Shown one piece after another: positions 15,857-21,275 of a DNA stretch of 21,275 nt (position 1 is its first letter; each line of letters opens with the position of its first letter). The notes under the pieces were generated by a model. That model saw nothing but the letters and a program-made list of their open reading frames with translations, made no database searches and was not told the origin of the DNA. The stretch is from JBBQWS01 sp038210415. GTDB taxonomy: Bacteria > Actinomycetota > Actinomycetes > Prado026. Position numbers and translations under genes: made by a program. Where the stretch lies: contig JBBQWS010000053.1 of NCBI GenBank assembly GCA_038210415.1, positions 1 to 21,275 of the forward strand. Reading direction: 5' to 3'.

Positions 15857-15863
15857 CAGCTGC

Positions 15864-16469
15864 TCAGCTTGCCAGCTTGTTCGCCATGTTCCGCAGGTCA
15901 TCGGCGCCCAGCCCACCGAGGAACGACTTGTCACTGCCATCGGCTCGGATGAACACGAATGCCGGTTGCGCAGCGATACCGAAGCGGTTCCAGATCGACC
16001 CGTCGACGTCCGCGAGGTGGGTGAACCCACCGGTCTTGGTCTGCGACACGAACTGCTGCATGTCCGACACCGGGCCCAGCCCGGCGATGCCGACGAACTG
16101 CACCCGGCCGCCGAACTCCTTGGCGATGGCCGCGACGTCCGGTGCCTCACCGCGGCAGATGGTGCACCACGGTGCCCAGAACCACAGCACCACCGGCTTC
16201 CCCGCGAGGCTGGCGCCGTCGAACTCGGCACCGTCGACGGTGCGCGCGCGGAACCGGAGCACCTCTGGTGTGCCGGCTGTGGTCTTGCCGGTGGTGGCGG
16301 TCCCGACCGTGCCGCTCGCTGTCGGGTCCGGTGACCGCGTCGGGCCCGCGGCAGAGGCAGGATCGCCCGCCGCGATGCTCGAGGTCGCGCTGCCACAACC
16401 AGCCAACGCAAGAGCCACGCCTAAGGCGGCGGCCGTGGCCAACAGTCGACGCGGGCCGGCCGATCGCAT
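15864..16469 (-). CDS. TlpA/MPT53-like thioredoxin lipoprotein
   Basis: 201 residues from ATG 16469, preceded by GAGGAG. Residues 1-25 form a lipoprotein signal ending LALAGC (lipid-modified Cys25), then a Thr/Ser/Pro/Gly-rich linker to about 68. The thioredoxin domain follows, with LWFWAPWCTIC (Cys102 and Cys105, active-site Trp-Cys-Thr-Ile-Cys) and cis-Pro169 in AAQPAFVFIRADGS. The LWFW-PWC and WQPAF-like phrases match mycobacterial MPT53/DsbF secreted disulfide proteins. It acts outside the membrane as disulfide oxidase or reductase; pairing with CcdA immediately downstream favours a reductant fed by CcdA. The gap of only seven bases to ccdA suggests an operon. An upstream in-frame ATG at 16526 would bury the lipoprotein signal. 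Confidence 0.9.
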   Translation of the reverse strand: MRSAGPRRLLATAAALGVALALAGCGSATSSIAAGDPASAAGPTRSPDPTASGTVGTATTGKTTAGTPEVLRFRARTVDGAEFDGASLAGKPVVLWFWAPWCTICRGEAPDVAAIAKEFGGRVQFVGIAGLGPVSDMQQFVSQTKTGGFTHLADVDGSIWNRFGIAAQPAFVFIRADGSDKSFLGGLGADDLRNMANKLAS

Positions 16470-17009
16470 CTGCTCTCCTCGTCCTGGGGGTGTCAGGTGG
16501 GGAACCCGGCAACCGAGCGTCGGCATTCCCGCCTCCCTGATCGTCTTGCAAGCGTCTCACGTACGACGGGAACCGACCCGGGCGCAGATCGAACGAAGTG
16601 GTGACGTCCGATGCGGGCACCGACGCGCCATCCCTGACACGGCCGAACCCTTCGAATCGGAGGCGACGCCACCTCGGCCGTCCAGCAGAACGTTGATCCC
16701 ATTCGTGCCAAATCGGCTGCCTGAGCAGCGAGCCTCACTTGGCCGGAGGCCGAAGCGCCTTGGTCGCTGCCGACTCCTCTGAACGCAAGGAGAACCCAAC
16801 CGGTCGCGAGCCGAGCGAAATGCTTGGCCATCCCGGTGGCAGGGGTGCCGAGACGAAGACTGCGACCGGGCTGAACGCAACATCGGCTGAGAGCGGTGCG
16901 AAGAACGGAGAAGGCGGATTGAGTCATCGTAAGCCGACTGTCATATCTCGTGCCAATTGCTGGGGGTATCGTCACGTCTCCCGCCCTTGAGTGACAAGGA
17001 GATCGACCC
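16470..17009. other. Divergent intergenic region, 540 bases
   Basis: This gap separates the minus-strand thioredoxin-CcdA-Moco block from the plus-strand dehydrogenase operon and should hold promoters for both. Several overlapping open frames exist on both strands, but none has recognisable domains or a ribosome binding site. Base composition is less GC-rich near 16900-16970, where a promoter candidate lies. I see no riboswitch-like structure. Confidence 0.5.
16919..16947 (+). promoter_or_regulatory. Candidate promoter of the dehydrogenase-PBP-radical SAM operon
   Basis: TTGAGT (16919-16924) and CATATC (16942-16947) are separated by 17 bases, a standard primary-sigma spacing, in the AT-richer part of the gap. 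The operon start codon lies 63 bases after the -10 box. The match to consensus is moderate. Confidence 0.4.
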
Positions 17010-18140
17010 ATGACGATCGACGACCGACTAGCCCCCGTCCTTGAGATGGCCGCGAGCCACGCCGCTGACGTCGACGACCGCGGACGGTACCCCGAGGAGG
17101 CGGTCGCTGCCCTGCGCTCGTCGGGACTGCTCGGGCTGACGCTCCCCGAGGATGTGGGCGGCCTGGGAGCCGGGCCCGAGGAGTTCTCCATCGTGACCGG
17201 CCGATTGGCGGGTGCCTGCGGGTCGACCGCGATGATCTACCTGATGCACGTGGCGGCGGCGATGCCACTGGCCGCGGCGACGCCCCCGGGGGTCGACCTG
17301 CTCAAGGGGATGGCGAGTGGTGAGCTGCTGGGCACCCTAGCCTTCAGTGAGAAGGGCAGCCGCAGTCACTTCTGGGCGCCCGTCTCGGAGGCCGGCGCTG
17401 CGTCCGACGGGTCGACACGGGTGCAGCTCACGGCTGACAAGAGTTGGGTCACGTCCGCGGGTCACGCCGACGTCTATGTCGTCAGCACGAAGTCGGTTGG
17501 CGCCGAGACCGCGACCACGACCGATCTGTACGCTGTCACCGCCCAGCACGGGGGCTTCGAGGTCTCTGCGCCCTGGTTGGGGATGGGGCTGCGCGGCAAC
17601 GCTTCGTCGCCGATGCGCTTCGACACCACCGTCGACGATGGTCTGCGGCTAGGCGACAGCGGGTCGGGTTTCGGCACGATGATGGGAGTCGTCCTGCCGT
17701 GGTTCAACCTGGGTAACGCCTCCATCACCCTCGGTCTGGCCCGCGCCGCCCTAGAGGCGGCCGTGGGTCACGTGTCGGGCGCGCGGCTGGAGCATCTCGG
17801 CTCGAGCCTCGCCGACCTCCCGACGATCCGCGCGCGGATCGGCCGCGCAGGCACGGTATTGGCGGGCAACGAGGAGTACGTCTGGGCCATGGCTCGCAAG
17901 ATCGCCGCCGGGTCGGACGACGCGATGCTCTATGTTCTCGGGGGCCGCGCGGCCGCCAACGACGCCGCCCTCCAGGTGACGGACGAGGCGATGCGGGTAT
18001 GCGGAGGCGCAGCGTTCTCCAGGCACTTGCCCGTGGAACGGGCCTTCCGGGACGCTCGCGCGGGCCACGTCATGGCGCCCACCTCCGACGTGCTCTATGA
18101 CTTCTACGCCAAGGCCCTGTGCGGAATGGACCTCTTCTGA
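17010..18140 (+). CDS. Acyl-CoA dehydrogenase-fold flavoprotein lacking the usual catalytic Glu
   Basis: 376 residues of the acyl-CoA dehydrogenase superfamily. RSSGLLGLTLPEDVGGLGAG (37-56) opens the helical domain, DKSWVTSAGHADVYVVST (143-160) is the beta-barrel motif, and VCGGAAFSRHLPVERAFRDA (330-349) is the C-terminal FAD-contact region. In medium-chain enzymes the following segment reads EGT, with Glu as catalytic base; here it reads VMAPTSDVLYDF, with Ala356-Pro357-Thr358 in that place. It may use another base, or be a flavin monooxygenase or other enzyme on this fold, as DszC is. AAGGAG eight bases before ATG 17010 supports the start. It is first in a coupled operon: its TGA shares a base with the next ATG. 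Confidence 0.85.
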   Translation: MTIDDRLAPVLEMAASHAADVDDRGRYPEEAVAALRSSGLLGLTLPEDVGGLGAGPEEFSIVTGRLAGACGSTAMIYLMHVAAAMPLAAATPPGVDLLKGMASGELLGTLAFSEKGSRSHFWAPVSEAGAASDGSTRVQLTADKSWVTSAGHADVYVVSTKSVGAETATTTDLYAVTAQHGGFEVSAPWLGMGLRGNASSPMRFDTTVDDGLRLGDSGSGFGTMMGVVLPWFNLGNASITLGLARAALEAAVGHVSGARLEHLGSSLADLPTIRARIGRAGTVLAGNEEYVWAMARKIAAGSDDAMLYVLGGRAAANDAALQVTDEAMRVCGGAAFSRHLPVERAFRDARAGHVMAPTSDVLYDFYAKALCGMDLF

Positions 18141-18943
18141 TGGAGGCTCTCGTCGTGGCGGCCGTCGCCTACACCGCCAACGTCGTTCCGATTTGGGAGG
18201 GCATCCGTGACTACTTCGCCGACTCGGCCGCCCCCATGGACTTCGTCCTCTTCTCTAACTACGAGCGTCAGGTGGACGCGCTGCTGGCCGGCCACGTTGA
18301 CGTCGCGTGGAACACCAATCTCGCCTACCTGCGGGCCGTGGGGCTGACCGAGGGGGGCTGCCGCGCGCTGGCGATGCGCGACACCGACCTCACCTTTCGC
18401 ACCGTCCTCGTGGCGCGCGAGGGATCCGGTCTGCGTGGGCTGGACGACGTACGGGGCACCCGAGTCGCTCTGGGCTCGAAAGACTCCGGCCAGGCCCGCA
18501 TCCTGCCGACGAAGTTCCTCGCCGACGTCGGTATCACCCTCGAAGACATCACCCCGGTCATCTTCGACTCCGACGTGGGCAAGCACGGCGACACCGGTCG
18601 CAGCGAGCTCGACGCGCTCCAGGCGGTGCTGTCGGACGACGCTGACGTCGCCGCCCTCGGAATCACGACGTGGCAGCAGTTGCAGAAGGCCGGGGAGCTC
18701 GGGGTAGAGGAGGTCTGGACGAGCCCCGACTACTGCCATTGCAACTTCACAGCCCTGTCGTCCTTCAACGAGGTCCGCGCTGAGGCCTGGACCAGCCACC
18801 TGCTGGCGATGGACTGGGACGTCCCGGAGCATCGGCGCATCCTCGAGCTCGAGGGACTGCGGCGGTGGGTCCGTCCGCAGTTGGAGGGTTACCGCTCGCT
18901 CGAGGAGGCCATGCGGGAGCAGGCGATCCCACTCACGTGGTAA
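18140..18943 (+). CDS. PhnD-like periplasmic-binding-fold protein, predicted cytosolic
   Basis: 267 residues. GHVDVAWNTNLAYLRAVG (51-68), LGSKDSGQARILPTKFL (111-127) and IFDSDVGKHGDTG (141-153) match conserved ligand-site regions of phosphate/phosphonate-type solute-binding proteins (PhnD-like). Unlike those, it begins directly at the first beta-strand (MEALVVAAVAYTANVVP) with no signal peptide or lipobox, and no permease or ATPase gene adjoins it. It carries Cys199-His200-Cys201 in DYCHCNFTAL. A cytosolic binding fold may work as an enzyme, as THI5 or MqnA/MqnD do, or as a carrier or sensor. ATG 18140 overlaps the previous stop by one base; a GTG at 18119 would only add seven residues. Its TAA overlaps the next ATG. 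Confidence 0.82.
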   Translation: MEALVVAAVAYTANVVPIWEGIRDYFADSAAPMDFVLFSNYERQVDALLAGHVDVAWNTNLAYLRAVGLTEGGCRALAMRDTDLTFRTVLVAREGSGLRGLDDVRGTRVALGSKDSGQARILPTKFLADVGITLEDITPVIFDSDVGKHGDTGRSELDALQAVLSDDADVAALGITTWQQLQKAGELGVEEVWTSPDYCHCNFTALSSFNEVRAEAWTSHLLAMDWDVPEHRRILELEGLRRWVRPQLEGYRSLEEAMREQAIPLTW

Positions 18944-19959
18944 TGACGGGTACGGTCGCCCCCGGACGACGGGCACAGCTGGCTATCCGGCTCGTCGATG
19001 TGGTCGGTCGGCTCGCAACGGGGACGACCGCATTAGTGCCTGTGGAGTCCCAGGCCGAGGTCGAGGTCGTCGACGCCTGGTGCCGCGGCAACGGCAACAG
19101 TGTCCTAGCGGTGCACCCCAACGAGGTCGAGGTGTACCGCGGGCGGCTCTCCGACCTCGACAACACCATCCCCGCCGAACGCATGCCGGGTCGCCGTCTG
19201 TGGCTCTACACCAACTTTCACTGCAACCTCGCCTGCGACTACTGCTGCGTCTCGTCGTCGCCCACCGTCGACCCCCGAGTGCTCGGGGTCGACACAGTCG
19301 CCGGACTCGTGGCCGAAGCGGTGACGGCCGGAGCGGTCGAGGTCCTGGTCACCGGGGGGGAACCGCTGATGCATCCGGCGATCGACGAGGTGGTGCGCAT
19401 CTGCGCGGATGCCGCACCGACCGTGGTGCTCACCAACGCCATGCTGTTCCGGGGGTCCCGGCTTCGGGTGCTCGAGGCGATGCCCCGAGACGGCCTGACG
19501 CTCCAGGTCAGCCTCGACTCGGCCACCCCCGACCTGCACGACGCGCACCGGGGAGCAGGCACCTGGTCCCGGGCCATCGAGGGGATCCGAACTGCCCGGT
19601 CGCTGGGTTTCACCGTGCGAATCGCGATGACCGTTGCCCGCCGTGACAGTGCGCAAGAGGCGCAGGTCGAACAGCTCGCGGCCAGCATGGGTGTCCCGCA
19701 CGAGGACATGGTGGTGCGGCACATCGCCCGGCAAGGAGAGGCAACCAGCGGCATCGTGCTCTCACGCGAGACCCTGGTCCCCGAGGTGTGTGCAACGGCC
19801 GAGGGTGTGTGGTGGCACCCCGTCGGTGTCACCGACCCCGCGATGAAGGTCACCACTGAGTTGATACACCTCGGCGCCAGCATCGATGCGATCCGCGAGG
19901 AATACCTTGGCTACCGCCGCCGCGGTGACGTGTTAGCAGCGAGCTTCCCATGTTCGTAA
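18943..19959 (+). CDS. Radical SAM protein with degenerate TusA-like N-terminal domain
   Basis: 338 residues from ATG 18943, which shares a base with the previous TAA. The radical SAM domain (about 84-300) has the cluster motif CNLACDYC (Cys94, Cys98, Cys101), directly followed by Cys102, the SAM-binding VTGGEPL (136-142), and VSLDSATPDLHDAHRG (189-204), typical of MoaA/SPASM-type enzymes. Residues 11-68 resemble a TusA/SirA fold: LVDVVGRLATGTTALVPVES, then DAWCRGNGNSVLAVHPN and VEVYRGR. The Cys-Pro motif that carries sulfur in TusA is absent; Cys47 is the only Cys there. The C-terminus has Cys283 (EVCATAEGVWWHPVG) and Cys337, which could help bind a further cluster, but there are too few for a full SPASM domain. 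The reaction is unknown; the operon suggests one pathway with its two neighbours. Confidence 0.88.
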   Translation: MTGTVAPGRRAQLAIRLVDVVGRLATGTTALVPVESQAEVEVVDAWCRGNGNSVLAVHPNEVEVYRGRLSDLDNTIPAERMPGRRLWLYTNFHCNLACDYCCVSSSPTVDPRVLGVDTVAGLVAEAVTAGAVEVLVTGGEPLMHPAIDEVVRICADAAPTVVLTNAMLFRGSRLRVLEAMPRDGLTLQVSLDSATPDLHDAHRGAGTWSRAIEGIRTARSLGFTVRIAMTVARRDSAQEAQVEQLAASMGVPHEDMVVRHIARQGEATSGIVLSRETLVPEVCATAEGVWWHPVGVTDPAMKVTTELIHLGASIDAIREEYLGYRRRGDVLAASFPCS

Positions 19960-20074
19960 GGTCCGCTTCACTCCCTGAGCTCTCAGCCAGGTCTAGCGTG
20001 GCGTTCTGCGGGACCCGGAATTGCCGGGCGCCGCGGTCCGGGCGTCGCACGGGCAAACATGATGGAGGCGGGCA

Positions 20075-20626
20075 ATGAGTGGTCCACAGGCTCACACAGG
20101 GCTAGTGACGAGCGGGCCGACTCCGGCCGAAACGATAATCATGGCCAGGGCCTTCACGGCCCTCCGTATCTTCACCGGCCTGGTGTGGCTGAGTAACGGC
20201 GTGGCCAAACTGATAGGCAAGGCAACGTACGACATCGGTTTCATGTCCTTCAACCTCGTCGACCGGGGGGTGGCCGAATTCATCCTGAAGGACGCCTCGT
20301 CGAGGACGTCCATCGCCCCGCTCGGGGCCTTCTACCGCAACGTGGTACTGCCTCACTTCGGGCTCTTCGGGTGGTTCCTGACCATCGCCGAACTTGCCAT
20401 CGGCCTCGGGCTGGTTTTCGGCGTGCTCCCACGGGCAGCCGCCCTCGGAGGGCTGCTACTCATCGGCCCGATCTACGTCATGCTGATAGACACGAACCTC
20501 TACCTGTGGCAATACCCCGCCGAGGACCTTCTCCCCTTGGTGTTGTTGACCATCGTGCCAACCTGGTCCCGGCTCGGCATCGCCCAGAACATACGCGGGC
20601 GGCTCCCGCAACGCTGGCCCTTCTAA
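20075..20626 (+). CDS. DoxX family membrane protein
   Basis: 183 residues. ALRIFTGLVWLSNGVAKLIG (about 29-48) is the characteristic first helix of DoxX proteins, followed by an extracytoplasmic-type loop, paired helices in GWFLTIAELAIGLGLVFGVL and AAALGGLLLIGPIYVMLI, and a last helix near PLVLLTIVPTW. GGAGGCGGG about seven bases before ATG 20075 supports the start. Family members include subunits linked to thiosulfate:quinone oxidation and mycobacterial oxidoreductase complexes, but most are uncharacterised. It lies 115 bases after the radical SAM gene on the same strand; whether it belongs to that operon is uncertain. A short hairpin-prone GC stretch lies in the gap. Confidence 0.82.
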   Translation: MSGPQAHTGLVTSGPTPAETIIMARAFTALRIFTGLVWLSNGVAKLIGKATYDIGFMSFNLVDRGVAEFILKDASSRTSIAPLGAFYRNVVLPHFGLFGWFLTIAELAIGLGLVFGVLPRAAALGGLLLIGPIYVMLIDTNLYLWQYPAEDLLPLVLLTIVPTWSRLGIAQNIRGRLPQRWPF

Positions 20627-20816
20627 CGTCAGCGCGCGGACGGCTCAGCTTTCCAATTCGAAGGCGATCTGCCTACCTGTTCCTGCGCGCACTCGTCAAC
20701 GTCGGCCCTCATCCTGGATCCTGCACACGCTGGACCGATTCATCGACCACGGCTGTCCACAACGGCCGACTCTTGCCGAGCGAGTGCTCGCTCTCATGGC
20801 TCCCTGAGAACGAAAG
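20627..20816. other. Non-coding stretch after the DoxX gene
   Basis: No gene is supported. It holds a short palindrome, gagcgag-tg-ctcgctc (20778-20793), which can fold with a four-base loop and might terminate the DoxX transcript. Nothing else stands out up to the long hairpin that follows. Confidence 0.45.
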
Positions 20817-20856
20817 CGCAGGTCAGGGATTTGTCAAGGAAAGTCCCTGACCTGCG
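20817..20856 (-). terminator. Perfect 13-bp hairpin, probable tRNA-gene terminator
   Basis: Arms cgcaggtcaggga (20817-20829) and tccctgacctgcg (20844-20856) pair without mismatch around a 14-base loop. Read on the minus strand, the stem is followed by ctttcgttctc, a T-rich tail, and is preceded seven bases earlier by what looks like a tRNA 3' end. That order is what a tRNA gene with an intrinsic terminator would show. Confidence 0.6.
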
Positions 20857-20863
20857 GCGATGC

Positions 20864-20877
20864 GGTCGGGCTGACAG
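20864..20877 (-). other. Possible tRNA-Pro 3'-end remnant / att-like site
   Basis: On the minus strand these 14 bases read CTGTCAGCCCGACC. From memory this equals the end of actinobacterial tRNA-Pro: last T-stem bases, acceptor half CAGCCCG, discriminator A and CC. The match stops abruptly; the rest of the tRNA (T-loop, anticodon arm) is absent and transposase sequence follows. Integrative elements commonly duplicate just this part of a tRNA gene at one junction. The match is short and rests on recall. Confidence 0.4.
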
Positions 20878-21158
20878 TGTCCTGGTTCGGGACATCGGAA
20901 TGGGGTGTCTCGCGAAAGGGTCTGGACGGCGGCGCCGACACCATCGGCTGGCACCTGAACCACCACTACGCCACGACAGTCTCCCGAGCCACGATCAACC
21001 GGATCCTGGTCCGCGCCGGGGCGGTCACACCCGAACCGTCCAAGCGCCCCAAGAGCAGCTACCTGCGGTTCGAGGCCGACCAACCGAACGAGACCTGGCA
21101 GTCCAACTTCACCCACTACCGGCTCAGCGACAGCAGGGTCTGCCCAGAGTTTGGTTGA
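20877..21158 (+). pseudogene. IS481-family transposase, internally deleted and truncated
   Basis: The frame reads SEWGVSRKGLDGGADTIGWH, then TVSRATINRILVRAGAVTPE, KRPKSSYLRFEADQPNETWQ and SNFTHYRLSD. This is the HTH-to-DDE junction of IS481 transposases. GVSRK belongs to the first helix-turn-helix, whereas GLDGGADTI normally lies some 50 residues or more later, so an internal in-frame deletion is likely. The homology ends near 21133, just after the first catalytic Asp position (here Asn in SNFTHY, where the family has Asp), and the catalytic core is lost. The product would be inactive. Confidence 0.72.
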
Positions 21159-21202
21159 CACCTGACCTGTGAGGATTGGTCCTCGCTGGAAGGATGTCGA
21201 TC
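21135..21202 (+). mobile_element. Left end of an IS3-family element
   Basis: Homology to the IS481 transposase breaks at about 21133 and the start codon of an IS3-type OrfA comes at 21203. The IS3 left end, with its terminal inverted repeat and promoter, must lie in between. The exact tip cannot be fixed because the right end is outside the window; a tgacacctgacct tract at 21158-21170 may be part of the terminal repeat. Confidence 0.5.
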
Positions 21203-21275
21203 ATGCCGAAGCCGTATCCCCAGGAGTTCCGCGACGATGTCGTGGCCGTGGCCCGCAAGGGTCAGGCTCCGTTGA
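21203..21275 (+). CDS. IS3-family transposase OrfA (N-terminal part, runs off the window)
   Basis: From ATG 21203 the protein begins MPKPYPQEFRDDVVAVARKG, the standard opening of actinobacterial IS3-family OrfA, whose HTH domain binds the element ends. GGAAGGA upstream is a plausible ribosome binding site. Only 24 codons are visible; OrfB and the right end lie beyond the window. The element appears intact as far as it can be read, unlike the IS481 relic it interrupts. Confidence 0.75.
   Translation, partial: MPKPYPQEFRDDVVAVARKGQAPL

Noticed and set aside
16493..17191. Minus-strand frame across the divergent gap before the dehydrogenase operon
   Set aside because: It runs antisense into the dehydrogenase gene, has no recognisable domain and no start signal, so I treat the region as intergenic.
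18140..18943. Ordinary phosphonate ABC transporter binding protein
   Set aside because: No signal peptide or lipobox, and no permease or ATPase gene nearby; an export role is not supported by the sequence.
18943..19959. RiPP-type radical SAM maturase
   Set aside because: I see no short precursor-peptide gene or recognition-element domain beside it; the N-terminus looks TusA-like. Not excluded, but unsupported.
1..21275. CRISPR array, complete tRNA, rRNA or riboswitch
   Set aside because: No regularly spaced repeats, no complete cloverleaf and no rRNA or known riboswitch core was seen on either strand; only the short tRNA-like 3' end at 20864-20877.

Overview
The window is high-GC DNA with frequent GTG starts and protein families typical of Actinomycetota: an MPT53/DsbF-like thioredoxin lipoprotein, a large LAL-type LuxR regulator, DUF6326 and DUF4386 proteins, and a polytopic Moco protein with an internal twin-arginine segment. 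I cannot name genus or species. About 20 genes or gene remnants are supported. All calls come from reading the sequence and from memory of protein families; no database search was run.

Layout. (1) 1-1215: the tail of an unknown protein, then a Brp/Blh beta-carotene dioxygenase (retinal synthesis), converging on a GNAT-AAA+ fusion (1325-2587, minus). (2) 2588-4690: a scarred region with two frame-broken IS1380-type transposase remnants, a small membrane protein, a truncated DUF4386 protein and an intact DUF6326 membrane protein. (3) 4886-10494: a LAL regulator diverging from a secreted allene-oxide-cyclase-like barrel protein, followed by a large Tat-exported alpha/beta hydrolase. (4) 10633-13066: an F420/NADP-oxidoreductase-like Rossmann protein, a 0.7 kb stretch holding only decayed coding sequence, and a homoserine-dehydrogenase-like protein on the minus strand. 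(5) 13143-16469, minus strand: a thiol/sulfur redox block (TlpA/MPT53-like lipoprotein, CcdA, a membrane sulfite-oxidase-fold Moco protein, a four-helix membrane protein). (6) 17010-20626, plus strand: an acyl-CoA-dehydrogenase-fold protein, a PhnD-like solute-binding-fold protein without a signal peptide, and a radical SAM protein with a degenerate TusA-like N-terminal domain, each stop codon sharing a base with the next start, then a DoxX membrane protein. (7) 20627-21275: a 13-bp hairpin next to what looks like the 3' end of a tRNA-Pro gene, then an internally deleted IS481-type transposase cut by the left end of an IS3-family element.

The strongest candidate for an undescribed system is block 6. 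Three proteins whose families normally do unrelated jobs are locked together by translational coupling, and each departs from its family in a way that suggests a changed function: the dehydrogenase lacks the usual catalytic Glu at the Glu-Gly-Thr position, the binding-protein-fold member is predicted cytosolic and carries a Cys-His-Cys motif, and the radical SAM protein's TusA-like domain lacks the Cys-Pro motif. Precedents for cytosolic binding-protein-fold enzymes (THI5; MqnA and MqnD, which work in a pathway with radical SAM enzymes) make a small-molecule biosynthetic or sulfur-handling pathway a reasonable hypothesis. It is an inference.
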